DNA of 64,000 nucleotides from Flagellimonas ochracea (GCF_009903685.1 NZ_JAAABI010000001.1:806001-870000), one strand, 5' to 3'. Shown: positions 1 to 9,738, numbered from the stretch's first letter. Translations and numbers: made by a program. The notes: generated by a model not told the origin, from the sequence alone.

Positions 1-1020
1 CACAGTATTGTCCGTGGAGCGCTCAAGCATTTCTTTTATGCCGATAAACCTGGGTTTGTTATCCTCAATAATGCAGGACAGTGGGGAAATGGAGGATTCA
101 CAGGCTGTAAATGCATATAGGGCATCAATGGTTTTGTCTGGAGACAGGCCACTGGGCAAATGCACCAATATTTCTACTTCGGCAGCCGTGTTGTCTTCAA
201 TCTTTTTGATTTTGATTTTACCCTTGTCGTTGGCTTTTAGAATGGAATCAATTAGAGACGATGTGTTGGTCCCATATGGGATTTCACTAATGATCAAGGT
301 GTTCTTGTCCAGGGATGAGATCTTTGCACGAACCCGAACTTTCCCTCCTCGCATGCCGTCATTATAATTGGTCACATCGATAATACCCGCAGTAGGGAAG
401 TCAGGATATAATTTAAAACGTTGTCCTTTTAAATGTTTGATGGAAGCGTCAATCAGCTCATTGAAATTGTGCGGTAAGATCTTGGTGGACAGCCCTACTG
501 CAATACCCTCTGCCCCTTGGGCCAACAGCAATGGGAACTTAACCGGTAAATTTATGGGCTCTTTTTTTCTTCCATCATACGACAGCTGCCATTCCGTAAT
601 TTTTGGACTGTAGACAACTTCCAATGCAAACTTAGAAAGTCGTGCTTCAATGTAACGTGAAGCCGCTGCACTGTCACCGGTCAAAATATTACCCCAGTTT
701 CCCTGGGTATCGATAAGGAGATCTTTCTGACCGATTTGAACCATGGCATCGGCAATACTTGCATCCCCGTGAGGATGGTACTGCATGGTATGTCCCACGA
801 CATTGGCCACTTTGTTGTAGCGTCCGTCGTCCAATTCCTTTAGCGCATGCATAATTCTGCGCTGCACTGGTTTAAAACCATCTTCGATGGCCGGTACGGC
901 ACGCTCCAAAATGACATATGAGGCATAATCCAAAAACCAATCTTTGTACATGCCTGTCACCTTGGTAAGGGTGTCCTGGTTTTCTAAACCTTCATCATTC
1001 AATGCTTCGTTCTCTTCCAT
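1..1020 (-). CDS. parC: DNA topoisomerase IV subunit A (partial, C-terminus beyond left edge)
   Basis: Catalytic subunit of a type IIA topoisomerase that decatenates or relaxes DNA together with the ParE-like subunit encoded just upstream. About 340 N-terminal residues are visible, starting MEENEALND at the ATG complementary to 1018-1020. The breakage-reunion core is clear: the YHPHGD motif near residue 81 and the active-site tyrosine near residue 123 in AASRYIEAR. The quinolone-pocket position equivalent to GyrA Ser83 reads Ala (HPHGDAS); the Asp87 equivalent is kept. The gene lies 31 bp after parE on the same strand, so the two are probably cotranscribed. Bacteroidota versions of this family are sometimes labelled gyrA-like; pairing with the ParE-like gene favours parC. 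The stop codon is outside the window. Confidence 0.93.
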   Translation of the reverse strand, partial: MEENEALNDEGLENQDTLTKVTGMYKDWFLDYASYVILERAVPAIEDGFKPVQRRIMHALKELDDGRYNKVANVVGHTMQYHPHGDASIADAMVQIGQKDLLIDTQGNWGNILTGDSAAASRYIEARLSKFALEVVYSPKITEWQLSYDGRKKEPINLPVKFPLLLAQGAEGIAVGLSTKILPHNFNELIDASIKHLKGQRFKLYPDFPTAGIIDVTNYNDGMRGGKVRVRAKISSLDKNTLIISEIPYGTNTSSLIDSILKANDKGKIKIKKIEDNTAAEVEILVHLPSGLSPDKTIDALYAFTACESSISPLSCIIEDNKPRFIGIKEMLERSTDNTV

Positions 1021-1051
1021 GTAGAAGGAATGGTAGTTTATTGATTAATAG

Positions 1052-2905
1052 TTATTTTTCTTCTATTAAATCGAGTTCTACTTTAAGATTATTTATAATG
1101 AATTCCTGTCGGTCGGGCGTATTTTTGCCCATATAGAACTTCAACAGATTATCGATGCTCATGGCCTTGTCCAGCATAACAGGTTCCAAACGGATATCAT
1201 CGCCAATAAAATGTTTGAACTCATCCGGAGAAATTTCACCCAACCCCTTAAATCTCGTTATTTCTGGTTTCCCTGACAGTTTATCAAGAGCCGCACGTTT
1301 CTCCTCCTGACTGTAACAATAAATGGTTTCTTTTTTGTTTCGCACCCGAAATAACGGTGTTTGGAGAATATAAAGGTGGTTTTCTTTGATCAATTCTGGA
1401 AAAAATTGCAAAAAGAATGTAATCAGCAACAATCGAATGTGCATTCCATCCACATCGGCATCCGTAGCGATCACGATATTGTTGTAGCGAAGGTCTTCCA
1501 TGGACTCCTCGATGTTCAAAGCCGCCTGCAGCAGATTGAATTCCTCATTTTCGTAAACGATTTTTTTGGACATGCCATAGGAGTTCAATGGCTTACCCCG
1601 GAGACTGAATACGGCTTGCGTGTTTACGTCCCTTGATTTAGTTATGGACCCAGATGCAGAATCCCCTTCAGTAATAAAAAGGGTGGTCTCCAGCCTTCGG
1701 TCCTTTTTCATATCCTGAAGGTGTATTCGGCAGTCCCGTAATTTTTTGTTGTGGAGACTGGCCTTTTTTGCCCGCTCGCGTGCCAATTTTCGAATACCAG
1801 AGAGTTCTTTTCGTTCTTTTTCGGCCTGAACAATTTTTCGTTGTAAAACTTCCGCAGTTTGCGGATTCTTATGCAGGTAATTGTCTAGATATTTACCGAT
1901 AAAATCATTGATGTAGGTTCGCACTGTAGGTAAATCACCCCCCATATCGGTAGAGCCCAATTTAGTTTTGGTCTGACTCTCGAACACGGGTTCCATCACT
2001 TTTATTGAAATGGCAGAAATTATTGATTTTCTAATATCTGAAGCATCATAATTCTTACCATAATAATCACGCAAGGTCTTTACAATCGTCTCTCTAAAAG
2101 CAGATTGATGGGTTCCTCCTTGGGTGGTATGCTGTCCGTTTACAAAAGAGTGATATTCTTCACTATATTGCGTTTTACTGTGCGTTAGCGCAACTTCTAT
2201 GTCTTCTCCTTTAAGATGAACAATCGGATATAAAAAATCTTCTTGGTTATTGTTATCCTCCAACAAATCCCTTAAGCCGTTTTCGGAATGGTACTTTTCC
2301 CCATTAAAGACGATGGTCAATCCCGGATTAAGGTATACGTAGTTCTTGAGCATGCGTTCTACATACTCGTTCCGGTATTTGTATTTTTTGAAAATGGATT
2401 CGTCAGGCACAAAACTTACCTTGGTACCTCTGCGCCTTGAAGTTTCTTTCAAAAACTCTTCATTCACAAGGTCGCCCGTCTCAAATTCAGCGATTTTGGA
2501 TTGCCCGTCCCGGTTGGACTCCACTCGGAAATACGTGGAAAGTGCATTGACGGCCTTGGTTCCCACACCATTCAACCCTACCGACTTTTTGAAGGCCCGG
2601 GTATCGTACTTTCCTCCGGTATTCATTTTGGAGACCACATCGACTACCTTGCCCAAGGGAATGCCTCGACCATAATCACGCACATGAACGGTATTTTCCC
2701 GTATGCTGATTTCGATGGTCTTGCCCGCACCCATCACAAACTCGTCGATACAGTTATCGATGACCTCCTTGAGCAAAATGTAGATGCCATCATCAGCGGA
2801 AGAACCATCGCCCAATTTACCAATGTACATCCCTGGGCGCATGCGGATATGCTCCTTCCAGTCCAGCGAACGGATATTGTCCTCGGTATATTGGGTTTCT
2901 GCCAT
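1052..2905 (-). CDS. parE: DNA topoisomerase IV subunit B
   Basis: ATPase subunit of the topoisomerase whose A subunit follows downstream. The GHKL ATPase domain is at the N-terminus, with the N-box asparagine near residue 51 (EVIDNCIDE), DYGRGIP at 77-83 and GLNGVGT at 110-116. The transducer domain follows. The TOPRIM metal-binding domain carries EGDSASG at about 413-419 and DADVDG at about 482-487. Length 617 aa is usual for ParE and shorter than GyrB of enterobacteria. The start [10 protein letters not shown] fits homologues, and an exact TAnnTTTG -7 element lies 40 bp upstream. First gene of a parE-parC unit. Confidence 0.95.
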   Translation of the reverse strand: MAETQYTEDNIRSLDWKEHIRMRPGMYIGKLGDGSSADDGIYILLKEVIDNCIDEFVMGAGKTIEISIRENTVHVRDYGRGIPLGKVVDVVSKMNTGGKYDTRAFKKSVGLNGVGTKAVNALSTYFRVESNRDGQSKIAEFETGDLVNEEFLKETSRRRGTKVSFVPDESIFKKYKYRNEYVERMLKNYVYLNPGLTIVFNGEKYHSENGLRDLLEDNNNQEDFLYPIVHLKGEDIEVALTHSKTQYSEEYHSFVNGQHTTQGGTHQSAFRETIVKTLRDYYGKNYDASDIRKSIISAISIKVMEPVFESQTKTKLGSTDMGGDLPTVRTYINDFIGKYLDNYLHKNPQTAEVLQRKIVQAEKERKELSGIRKLARERAKKASLHNKKLRDCRIHLQDMKKDRRLETTLFITEGDSASGSITKSRDVNTQAVFSLRGKPLNSYGMSKKIVYENEEFNLLQAALNIEESMEDLRYNNIVIATDADVDGMHIRLLLITFFLQFFPELIKENHLYILQTPLFRVRNKKETIYCYSQEEKRAALDKLSGKPEITRFKGLGEISPDEFKHFIGDDIRLEPVMLDKAMSIDNLLKFYMGKNTPDRQEFIINNLKVELDLIEEK

Positions 2906-2944
2906 TAGTTAAGGGTTAATCCTTGCTAATATAAAATTTAGGGG

Positions 2945-2952
2945 CAAAAATA
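2945..2952 (-). promoter_or_regulatory. Bacteroidota-type -7 element for parE-parC
   Basis: On the minus strand this reads TATTTTTG, an exact match to the Bacteroidota -7 consensus TAnnTTTG, about 40 bp before the parE start codon. I see no good -33 TTTG at the expected 19-21 bp spacing, so the call rests on one element and its position. Confidence 0.5.
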
Positions 2953-3018
2953 AAAGTAAAGCGGGAAGAAAGTAATCAACATCTGGTGTTGATAGTCATA
3001 AATAGCATGGTTCCGAAC

Positions 3019-4113
3019 CTAGACATTAAACCTAAAATGCATCACATCCCCATCCTTTACTATATATTCCTTCCCCTCAACGCGCATACGTCCCGCTTCT
3101 TTTACTTTGGCCTCGCTGCCATATTTAACATAATCTTCATAGGAAATGACCTCGGCGCGGATAAAGCCTTTTTCAAAATCAGTATGTATAACCCCTGCGG
3201 CTTGTGGTGCCGTTGCTCCAACGGGAATGGTCCACGCTCTTACCTCTTTTTCACCTGCGGTGAAATAAGTTTCCAGATTCAATAACCTATAAGCGCCACG
3301 TATCAACTTGGATGAGCCCGGTTCTGTTAACCCCATGTCTTCCAAGAACATCTGCCGTTCTTCAAAAGTATCCAACTCGGTAATATCGGCCTCAGTGCCC
3401 ACAGCCAAAAAAATGACTTCAGCATTCTCGTTGGCTACAGCTTCTTTTACCTTCTCCACATAGGCATTGCCGTCCACCGCTGAAGCTTCATCCACATTAC
3501 AAACATACATTACAGGCTTGTCGGTAATCAATTGGAGTGGTTTCACATAGGTTATTTTTTCTTCATCTCCTAAAGGAATAGCTCTGACCGATTCCCCCGA
3601 CTCCAGTCCTTCTTTTACTTTGGACAACACAGTCTCTTCTTTCTGGGCTTCCTTGTTTCCCGTTTTGGCAGCGCGTTTCACCTTGTCCAGTTTCTTTTCA
3701 ACACTCTCCAAATCCTTCAGTTGCAATTCCATATCAATGGTCTCCTTATCCCGAATAGGGTCAACGGAGCCATCTACATGCACCACATTGTCATCGTCAA
3801 AACACCTCAAAACATGGAGAATGGCATCGGTTTCACGAATGTTTCCCAAAAATTGATTGCCGAGTCCTTCACCCTTACTGGCGCCCTTTACCAAACCGGC
3901 AATATCCACAATCTCAACGGTGGCTGGAATTACACGCTCAGGTTTTACAAGCTCCTCCAGCTTTTGCAATCGTGTATCTGGAACATTCACCACCCCAATA
4001 TTGGGCTCTATGGTACAAAAGGGAAAGTTGGCACTTTGTGCCTTGGCATTGGACAAGCAATTGAAAAGGGTCGATTTTCCTACGTTTGGTAATCCTACAA
4101 TACCGGCTTTCAT
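3019..4113 (-). CDS. ychF: Redox-regulated ATPase YchF (Obg-family, translation-associated)
   Basis: Universally conserved P-loop NTPase of the OBG family; homologues bind ribosomes, hydrolyse ATP rather than GTP, and influence translation and oxidative-stress responses. The P-loop GLPNVGKST is at residues 7-15, followed by [14 protein letters not shown] (switch II/G3) and a coiled-coil insertion in the middle (about 125-175). The C-terminal TGS domain ends in the family-typical MHFRFNV. Length 364 aa is the family norm. It is monocistronic in appearance, with its own -7 element 68 bp upstream. Confidence 0.96.
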   Translation of the reverse strand: MKAGIVGLPNVGKSTLFNCLSNAKAQSANFPFCTIEPNIGVVNVPDTRLQKLEELVKPERVIPATVEIVDIAGLVKGASKGEGLGNQFLGNIRETDAILHVLRCFDDDNVVHVDGSVDPIRDKETIDMELQLKDLESVEKKLDKVKRAAKTGNKEAQKEETVLSKVKEGLESGESVRAIPLGDEEKITYVKPLQLITDKPVMYVCNVDEASAVDGNAYVEKVKEAVANENAEVIFLAVGTEADITELDTFEERQMFLEDMGLTEPGSSKLIRGAYRLLNLETYFTAGEKEVRAWTIPVGATAPQAAGVIHTDFEKGFIRAEVISYEDYVKYGSEAKVKEAGRMRVEGKEYIVKDGDVMHFRFNV

Positions 4114-4180
4114 TAATGAGATATTAGATTTCAGACATTCGATAGCAGCACCAAAAAAGTTGATTGCTGATTTAAGGCTG

Positions 4181-4188
4181 CAAATATA
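4181..4188 (-). promoter_or_regulatory. Bacteroidota-type -7 element for ychF
   Basis: The minus strand reads TATATTTG, an exact TAnnTTTG match, about 68 bp before the ychF ATG. A -33 element is not obvious at the standard spacing. Confidence 0.5.
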
Positions 4189-4210
4189 AGTTGAAGTTTT
4201 GGTTGGTCAG

Positions 4211-4339
4211 TTAAAATCCGCTGATCAAAAGATAGAAACCAATAATGAACACCGCCACAATACCCAAAATAGCTATTATGGAAAGAAAACATCCTGCCTG
4301 TTTCCAAAATCCGTTATATGATTGTTCTTTTTCCTGCAT
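4211..4339 (-). CDS. Small single-span membrane protein (42 aa)
   Basis: A 42-codon reading frame starting MQEKEQSYNG, with one hydrophobic helix covering most of residues 17-40 (SIIAILGIVAVFIIGFYLLI). This is the composition of a small inner-membrane protein. It begins one base after the T-run of the ferredoxin terminator, so there is no room for a private promoter or a clear ribosome-binding site. If translated, it probably depends on read-through of the ferredoxin transcript. No function can be assigned. It could be a chance frame; the clean helix and a charged N-terminus argue for a real gene. Confidence 0.45.
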   Translation of the reverse strand: MQEKEQSYNGFWKQAGCFLSIIAILGIVAVFIIGFYLLISGF

Positions 4340-4367
4340 AAAAAACCCGAACCATTTTGATTCGGGT
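4340..4367 (-). terminator. Rho-independent terminator after the ferredoxin gene
   Basis: On the minus strand ACCCGAA, a 9-nt loop and TTCGGGT form a 7-bp stem followed by a run of six T. It sits 21 bp after the ferredoxin stop codon and directly before the 42-codon frame. Confidence 0.75.
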
Positions 4368-4387
4368 CAAATTTCTTTTTCTATAGT

Positions 4388-4741
4388 TTACCCATCTGGA
4401 TGCATAAAGCGCTGCTTGCCGAGAAGTTCGTCCTCCGTTTCCACACGGTCTTCATCAGGAACACAGCAATCCACAGGACACACGGCCGCGCACTGCGGCT
4501 CCTCATGGAATCCCATACATTCGGTACACTTATCTGGAGCGATATAATATATTTCATCACTAATCGGTTCTTGAACCTCATCAGCATTTACGGCCTTACC
4601 GTCGGGCAAAACCACATCGCCGGTCAAGGAAGTTCCGTCACTGTATCGCCATTCATCCGCGCCTTCATAAATTGCAGTGTTGGGGCATTCTGGCTCACAT
4701 GCACCACAATTTATACATTCATCTGTTATGATAATTGCCAT
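4388..4741 (-). CDS. 2[4Fe-4S] ferredoxin (Alvin-type)
   Basis: Small electron carrier with two [4Fe-4S] clusters. The first cluster motif uses Cys9, 12, 15 and 19 ([12 protein letters not shown]). The second uses Cys72, Cys75, Cys84 and Cys88, where CTEC is followed by an 8-residue insert before the next cysteine, the spacing typical of Alvin-type ferredoxins. A 50-residue acidic linker separates the two, longer than in clostridial ferredoxins; 117 aa with such an insert is common in Bacteroidota. It has a good promoter and a good terminator, hence a short transcript of its own. The partner enzyme cannot be read from the context. Confidence 0.9.
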   Translation of the reverse strand: MAIIITDECINCGACEPECPNTAIYEGADEWRYSDGTSLTGDVVLPDGKAVNADEVQEPISDEIYYIAPDKCTECMGFHEEPQCAAVCPVDCCVPDEDRVETEDELLGKQRFMHPDG

Positions 4742-4789
4742 AATTTTCTTTTTCCTTTAGCTGAAATCTTCAAGCATGCTTACTTTTGG

Positions 4790-4821
4790 CAAAAATAAAG
4801 CCTACTCAATTAGTGTACAAA
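4790..4821 (-). promoter_or_regulatory. Promoter of the ferredoxin gene (-33/-7)
   Basis: On the minus strand TTTG (complement of 4818-4821), a 20-bp spacer and TATTTTTG (complement of 4790-4797) match the Bacteroidota promoter consensus TTTG-N19-TAnnTTTG almost exactly. The ferredoxin ATG lies about 49 bp further on. Confidence 0.7.
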
Positions 4822-4828
4822 TATAATC

Positions 4829-5872
4829 ATGCGGCATCCAGCTATTTTAGAAGCTTTTGTTAAACTCGGAAGTTTTATCAGGGATTTCTGTGAAAACCAC
4901 AATAGGGATGATTCAAGTTTGGATGATAACTTCATTCGAACCATCACTTTGGCCGAACAACAAAATGGCTGGTTTACACGAAATAATATTCTTTATGCCC
5001 TAGAACAATGGTCAGCGCTATTGACCAAGGAAAACCTGGAACAGTGGCTCTCAAAATATTCCATTGACGACAATGTCACTCCAAAAACTATCGGAATCGT
5101 AATGGCGGGAAATATTCCTCTCGTGGGTTTTCATGATTTTATCTGCGTGCTTTTAACGGGAAACAAGGTGTTGGCAAAGCTTTCTTCCAATGACAAAATA
5201 CTCCTTCCCTTTTTGGTGGATTTTTTGGTAAAACAAGAACTAAAATTCAAAGAAAAAATAAGCTTTGTAGAAGGCAAGTTCAAGGACTTTGATGCCATCA
5301 TTGCTACTGGAAGCAACAACACGAGCCGCTATTTTGAGTATTATTTTTCAAAAGGACCCAATATTATTCGGAAAAACAGAAATTCCGTGGCCATACTTAC
5401 AGGCAATGAGTCCAAAGGACAGTTAGTTGCCCTGGGTGAGGACATTTTTAGGTATTTCGGCTTGGGTTGTCGTAATGTTTCCAAAATTTTCGTGCCCAAA
5501 GGATACAACTTTAATGTCCTTTTTGATGCATTATTTTCGTATAAACACGTAATAGACCATCATAAATATGCCAATAACTACGACTATAACAAGGCCGTTT
5601 ATCTGATGAGTGATTTCAAGATTTTGGACAATGGCTTTCTTCTTCTCAAGGAAGACAAAAGTCTTTCATCCCCTATTGCTGCTCTCTTCTACACGTACTA
5701 CGACTCAGAAAAAACGTTAAGGGAAGAGCTTAACAATCAAAAGGAAGCATTGCAATGTATTGTTTCCGATGGGAGCAAAGAAACTGACATCTCCTTTGGT
5801 GATACCCAAAAACCCACATTGGATGAATATGCCGATGGTGTGGACACTATGGAGTTTTTAATAAACCTATAA
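4829..5872 (+). CDS. Acyl-CoA reductase-like protein (LuxC-type fold)
   Basis: Resembles the aldehyde-dehydrogenase-fold acyl-CoA reductases grouped with LuxC, which reduce acyl thioesters to aldehydes with NAD(P)H. A plausible nucleophile is Cys214 in FGLGCRNVSK, and the region around 88-120 (IGIVMAGNIPLVGFHD, then GNKVLAKLSS) matches the nucleotide-binding half. Length 347 aa is somewhat short for LuxC but typical of the flavobacterial group found beside serC. It is the first of three genes with serC and serA on the same strand, 72 bp ahead of serC. The physiological substrate is unknown. Confidence 0.75.
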   Translation: MRHPAILEAFVKLGSFIRDFCENHNRDDSSLDDNFIRTITLAEQQNGWFTRNNILYALEQWSALLTKENLEQWLSKYSIDDNVTPKTIGIVMAGNIPLVGFHDFICVLLTGNKVLAKLSSNDKILLPFLVDFLVKQELKFKEKISFVEGKFKDFDAIIATGSNNTSRYFEYYFSKGPNIIRKNRNSVAILTGNESKGQLVALGEDIFRYFGLGCRNVSKIFVPKGYNFNVLFDALFSYKHVIDHHKYANNYDYNKAVYLMSDFKILDNGFLLLKEDKSLSSPIAALFYTYYDSEKTLREELNNQKEALQCIVSDGSKETDISFGDTQKPTLDEYADGVDTMEFLINL

Positions 5873-5944
5873 TGCAAGACTTCCTTATACTAGCGTTTTT
5901 AGATACAAGTTTTTTTAAGACCTTTACCCCTCGAAACACAGAAC

Positions 5945-7009
5945 ATGAAAAAACACAATTTTAGTGCAGGACCCTGCATTTTACCTCAAGAAGTGATGCA
6001 GAAAGCATCCGAAGCCGTATTGGAATTGGACGGCATTGGATTGTCGTTGATTGAAATATCCCATCGAAGTAAGGAATTTGTTGATATCATGGAAAAAGCC
6101 CGTTCGCTGGCACTGGAACTGCTAGGTTTAGAGGGCAAAGGTTACCAAGCACTCTTTCTACAAGGAGGCGCAAGCACCCAATTTTTGATGGCCGCCTACA
6201 ACATGCTTGAAAACAAGGCGGGATACGTAAATACGGGAACATGGAGTCTTAAAGCCATTAAGGAAGCACGGTTGTTCGGCGATGTCGTGGAAGTGGCTTC
6301 TTCGCAGGATCACAATTTCAATTACATACCCAGAGGGTATGGCATCCCAAATGATTTGGATTACCTGCACCTTACCTCGAACAATACCATCTTCGGAACG
6401 CAAATCAAGGAATTCCCGAAAACTGATGTGCCCTTGGTATGCGATATGAGTTCAGATATTTTCTCAAGACAGCTTGATTTTTCCAAGTTCGATATATTCT
6501 ACGCTGGAGCCCAGAAGAACATGGGGCCAGCCGGAACCACTTTAGTGGTCATAAGAGAAGAAGCATTAGGGAAGGTTACTCGAAAAATACCTTCCATGCT
6601 CGATTATTCGGTACATATATCCAAGGACAGTATGTTCAATACCCCTCCCGTATTTGCCGTTTATGTATCCATGCTAACCATGCAATGGTTGAAGGATTTG
6701 GGTGGAATTGCTGCCATTGAAGAAATCAATGAGAAAAAGGCTAATCTGATTTATTCAGAAATTGATTTGAATCCTGTTTTTTCCGGTTTTGCCGCCAAAA
6801 AAGACCGCTCCAACATGAATGCCACTTTTACCATCACGGATGAAACGCTAAAGGACATTTTTGATGAAAAATGCAAGGAGGCAGGAATAAATGGAATAAA
6901 TGGTCATCGTTCTGTTGGTGGTTATAGGGCATCTATGTACAATGCACTTTCCCTTGAAAGTGTTGGGGTGCTCGTTGACATTATGAGCGAAATGGAAAAG
7001 AAGGGATAG
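5945..7009 (+). CDS. serC: Phosphoserine aminotransferase (3-phosphoserine/phosphohydroxythreonine transaminase)
   Basis: PLP-dependent class V aminotransferase that converts 3-phosphohydroxypyruvate plus glutamate to 3-phosphoserine, the second step of serine synthesis. The N-terminus MKKHNFSAGPCILP is characteristic. The PLP lysine is about residue 191 in AGAQKNMGPAG, and GHRSVGGYRASMYN near the end is the SerC phosphate-binding region. Length 354 aa is normal. It is followed after 3 bp by serA, so the two first enzymes of serine synthesis form an operon. Confidence 0.96.
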   Translation: MKKHNFSAGPCILPQEVMQKASEAVLELDGIGLSLIEISHRSKEFVDIMEKARSLALELLGLEGKGYQALFLQGGASTQFLMAAYNMLENKAGYVNTGTWSLKAIKEARLFGDVVEVASSQDHNFNYIPRGYGIPNDLDYLHLTSNNTIFGTQIKEFPKTDVPLVCDMSSDIFSRQLDFSKFDIFYAGAQKNMGPAGTTLVVIREEALGKVTRKIPSMLDYSVHISKDSMFNTPPVFAVYVSMLTMQWLKDLGGIAAIEEINEKKANLIYSEIDLNPVFSGFAAKKDRSNMNATFTITDETLKDIFDEKCKEAGINGINGHRSVGGYRASMYNALSLESVGVLVDIMSEMEKKG

Positions 7010-7012
7010 CAC

Positions 7013-7966
7013 ATGATAAAAGTTCTAGCAAACGACGGCTTAGGCAAAGCTGGAATAGAAATGCTCGAAAAAGAAAATTTTGAGGTGATAACCACAAAAG
7101 TGGCCCAAGAGCAGTTGGCAAATTACATCAACCAAAATAACATTCAGGTCTTGTTGGTTCGAAGTGCCACAAAAGTGCCCAAAAAACTCATCGATGCCTG
7201 TCCCCATATCAAATTAATAGGTCGTGCAGGCGTTGGCATGGACAATATTGATGTGGCGTATGCCAAATCGAAAGGAATCCATGTAATAAATACGCCGGCA
7301 GCATCATCCGCATCCGTAGCAGAATTGGTGTTCGCCCATTTGTTCAACGGTGTACGATTTTTGCACGATTCCAATCGAAATATGCCCTTGGAGGGCGATA
7401 GCAAGTTCAAGCAATTGAAGAAAAGTTATGCCAATGGCACCGAGCTTCGTGGTAAAACATTGGGCATCATTGGTTTTGGTAGAATTGGTCAAGCAACGGC
7501 CAAAATGGCCTTAGGATTGGGAATGAAGGTGATATACAATGACCATCATGCCGACATAGTGCCACTGGAAATTTCCTTTTATGATGGACAAAGGGTAAAA
7601 TTCAATTTAACGAACCATGATTTTGATACCGTTCTCAAGAAATCCGATTTTTTAAGTCTTCATGTTCCTTCCCAAAACGGCTATGTGATCGGAAAAAAGG
7701 AATTGGAAAAGATGAAAACTGGTGCTGGGATAATCAATGCCTCTAGAGGTGGGGTTGTCGATGAAGTTGCCTTGTTGGATGCATTGGAAAACGACAAAAT
7801 AGCCTTTGCAGGATTGGATGTTTTCGAATCCGAACCCAATCCGGAAATAAAGATATTAATGCATCCCAAAATAACCTTGAGCCCACACATTGGAGCATCT
7901 ACCCAAGAAGCACAAGAACGAATTAGTATGGAAATGGCGTCCCAAATCATAGATTTGGTAACATAA
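7013..7966 (+). CDS. serA: D-3-phosphoglycerate dehydrogenase (short form)
   Basis: NAD-dependent 2-hydroxyacid dehydrogenase oxidising 3-phosphoglycerate to phosphohydroxypyruvate, the first step of serine synthesis. The Rossmann motif GFGRIG is at about 154-159. The catalytic arginine lies in NASRGGVVDE, the glutamate in the VFESEPNPEI segment, and the histidine in SPHIGAS. At 317 aa it lacks the C-terminal ACT domain through which serine inhibits longer SerA forms, so feedback control by that route is not expected. Function as SerA is supported by its position 3 bp after serC. Confidence 0.9.
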   Translation: MIKVLANDGLGKAGIEMLEKENFEVITTKVAQEQLANYINQNNIQVLLVRSATKVPKKLIDACPHIKLIGRAGVGMDNIDVAYAKSKGIHVINTPAASSASVAELVFAHLFNGVRFLHDSNRNMPLEGDSKFKQLKKSYANGTELRGKTLGIIGFGRIGQATAKMALGLGMKVIYNDHHADIVPLEISFYDGQRVKFNLTNHDFDTVLKKSDFLSLHVPSQNGYVIGKKELEKMKTGAGIINASRGGVVDEVALLDALENDKIAFAGLDVFESEPNPEIKILMHPKITLSPHIGASTQEAQERISMEMASQIIDLVT

Positions 7967-8037
7967 ATTTTCATCGCCTGGAAGAAGTGTGAAGGTATCT
8001 TTTTGTACATTGTAATCCTTAACTAAACTCTATAAGC

Positions 8038-8679
8038 ATGTCAGGATTACTAGATTTAATTAATAGCCCTACGGGCAAACAATTGATAAGTGGGGTTGCT
8101 GGTCAAACCGGTCAGCCCGAGGACAAAACAGCCGAGGTTTTAAGTATGGCCATGCCCTTATTGATGGGTGCCATGAAGAAAAACGCTTCAACCCCTGGAG
8201 GAGCACAAGGATTAATGAACGCCCTTTCTTCCAAACATGATGGAAGCATCTTGGACGATTTAGGAGGTCTTTTTGGTGGTGGAGTGAACCAAAATGTGGT
8301 TAATGACGGTGCCGGGATTCTAGGTCATGTTTTTGGGGCCAAACAACCACAAGTGGAAAACGCCCTGAGCAGTAAATCTGGAATGGATGCGGGAACCATA
8401 TCTCAAATATTAAAGATAGCGGCACCTATACTGCTCGGTTATTTAGGAAAACAAACCAGGCAACAGAGTGTAAGCAGCCCTGAAGGATTAAACGGTCTTT
8501 TGGGTGGTCTCATGGGTGGAGGTCGAGCTGCCAATAAACAACAGTCATTGGTAGAATCATTTTTGGATTCTGATGGCGATGGAAGTGTCATTGATGATTT
8601 GGCCGGCATGGTATTGAACGGAGGAAGTCGTAAGAAAGGAGGACTGGGAGGTCTATTGGGCGGTCTTTTCGGCAAATAA
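8038..8679 (+). CDS. DUF937 domain protein (YidB-like)
   Basis: Glycine-rich protein of 213 aa matching the DUF937/YidB-like group: two helical repeats with GLLDLINSPTGKQLI at the N-terminus and a second copy around 100-150 (MDAGTISQILKIAAPILLGYL). The C-terminus has several GGLLGG-type stretches and a DSDGDGSVIDD acidic loop resembling a calcium-binding loop. There is no signal peptide. The role of the family is not established. It is followed by a strong terminator and appears to be transcribed alone. Confidence 0.8.
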   Translation: MSGLLDLINSPTGKQLISGVAGQTGQPEDKTAEVLSMAMPLLMGAMKKNASTPGGAQGLMNALSSKHDGSILDDLGGLFGGGVNQNVVNDGAGILGHVFGAKQPQVENALSSKSGMDAGTISQILKIAAPILLGYLGKQTRQQSVSSPEGLNGLLGGLMGGGRAANKQQSLVESFLDSDGDGSVIDDLAGMVLNGGSRKKGGLGGLLGGLFGK

Positions 8680-8702
8680 AACTTCTTAACTTTATTTAAC
8701 AG

Positions 8703-8731
8703 AGCCATTTGAGTTTTCAAATGGCTTTTTT
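8703..8731 (+). terminator. Rho-independent terminator after the DUF937 gene
   Basis: AGCCATTT (8703-8710) and AAATGGCT (8719-8726) form an 8-bp stem, extended by weaker pairs into the loop, followed by a T-run. It lies 23 bp after the stop codon. Confidence 0.85.
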
Positions 8732-8744
8732 GTATTTTAAGCTT

Positions 8745-9191
8745 ATGAAAAAGAGCATTTTACCATTCATTATAATAGTGTTGTCGGTTTTCGCCTGCGG
8801 TACTCAAAAAGAAGCCCTCGAAATTTCTTCTGAGGAAAAAGCGGTTTTTAAATCGGAGGACGAAGAGCCTGTCGAAATCAAGGATGAAGTATCTGAATAC
8901 GAGATAATTATTATCGAACCTGGTTTTAATGCCTGGTTATTGAGCATTGCCAGACCCGAAGGCTACTATTCGCAACAATTCATGGAAAACCGGAACATGC
9001 TTTATGTAATGGAATGGAACCGAAGGGTACTACAGCCTAATCGATACAGCCCTTTCCTTTATGAAATGCAAATCAACTACGAACCGGGAATTGATTACGG
9101 GTATGAAGTGAACTACAAACTCTACAACTACTTCATTTATTTCCAAAGAAAATATAATCAGCGCTTGGGTCCTTACATCCCAAGAATTTAA
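8745..9191 (+). CDS. Small lipoprotein, DUF6146-like
   Basis: A 148-aa protein with a lipoprotein signal: MKKSILPFIIIVLSVFAC, cysteine near residue 18. It continues with an acidic stretch (about 25-55) and an aromatic-rich conserved part containing WLLSIARPEGYYSQ and MLYVMEWNRR. I associate this with the Bacteroidota family DUF6146, from memory. The ATG at 8745 is chosen because it gives the signal peptide; an earlier start would lie inside the preceding terminator. Function unknown; probably anchored in the outer membrane or periplasmic face. Confidence 0.75.
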   Translation: MKKSILPFIIIVLSVFACGTQKEALEISSEEKAVFKSEDEEPVEIKDEVSEYEIIIIEPGFNAWLLSIARPEGYYSQQFMENRNMLYVMEWNRRVLQPNRYSPFLYEMQINYEPGIDYGYEVNYKLYNYFIYFQRKYNQRLGPYIPRI

Positions 9192-9216
9192 AATCCTATT
9201 TTTGCCATCTAATTCT

Positions 9217-9738
9217 ATGGGGATGGAAAAAATAAAAAAGCGCTGGGAGATTGCAAAAAACTGGCAACTGCTCTACCCTTTTCTCGGATTTGCAGCTACT
9301 ATGTACACTGCTTATCTGGTCGCTAGGCGCCTTTTGCACTATTTTGAATTGAACAACACGTGGCACGAGTGGGTTTTTACTCTTGGTGTTTCCCTTGTTT
9401 TATATTTTGTTTTGGTCCGCTTTTTTATTTGGTGCTTCAAAAAATTGGAGAACAAATGGAAAGTAACCTATCAATGGGAAATGATAGCCATCTTCATAGT
9501 TTTCGCTATTACCGGTAGTTTGTCCGCCAAAATGGCCCAACCCTTGGTGGAATGGTTTGGATTAGGAAAAGAAGTGACCCACGGAGCACTTTACTGGACA
9601 GCTCGAATTTTGTTGATTTTTCCAATCTATCAAGTGCTTTTGGTACTTGTAGGATGGGTTTTTGGTCAATTTCAATTCTTTTGGAGTTTTGAGAAAAAAA
9701 TGTTGAAACGTATGGGTCTAGGATTTTTAATCCCATAA
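9217..9738 (+). CDS. Membrane protein, DUF6787-like
   Basis: About 173 residues with several hydrophobic helices (roughly 20-45, 55-75, 90-110 and 130-155), so an integral inner-membrane protein. The second half (residues about 82 onward, WKVTYQWEMIAIFIVFAITG through GQFQFFWSFEKKMLKRMG) resembles the domain I know as DUF6787, which is sometimes misnamed prolipoprotein diacylglyceryl transferase. The catalytic signature of Lgt is not present. Two in-frame ATGs (9217, 9223) are possible starts. It lies 25 bp after the lipoprotein gene. Confidence 0.65.
   Translation: MGMEKIKKRWEIAKNWQLLYPFLGFAATMYTAYLVARRLLHYFELNNTWHEWVFTLGVSLVLYFVLVRFFIWCFKKLENKWKVTYQWEMIAIFIVFAITGSLSAKMAQPLVEWFGLGKEVTHGALYWTARILLIFPIYQVLLVLVGWVFGQFQFFWSFEKKMLKRMGLGFLIP

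Noticed and set aside
9217..9738. Prolipoprotein diacylglyceryl transferase (Lgt)
   Set aside because: Too short and without the Lgt signature; it only shares a hydrophobic layout.
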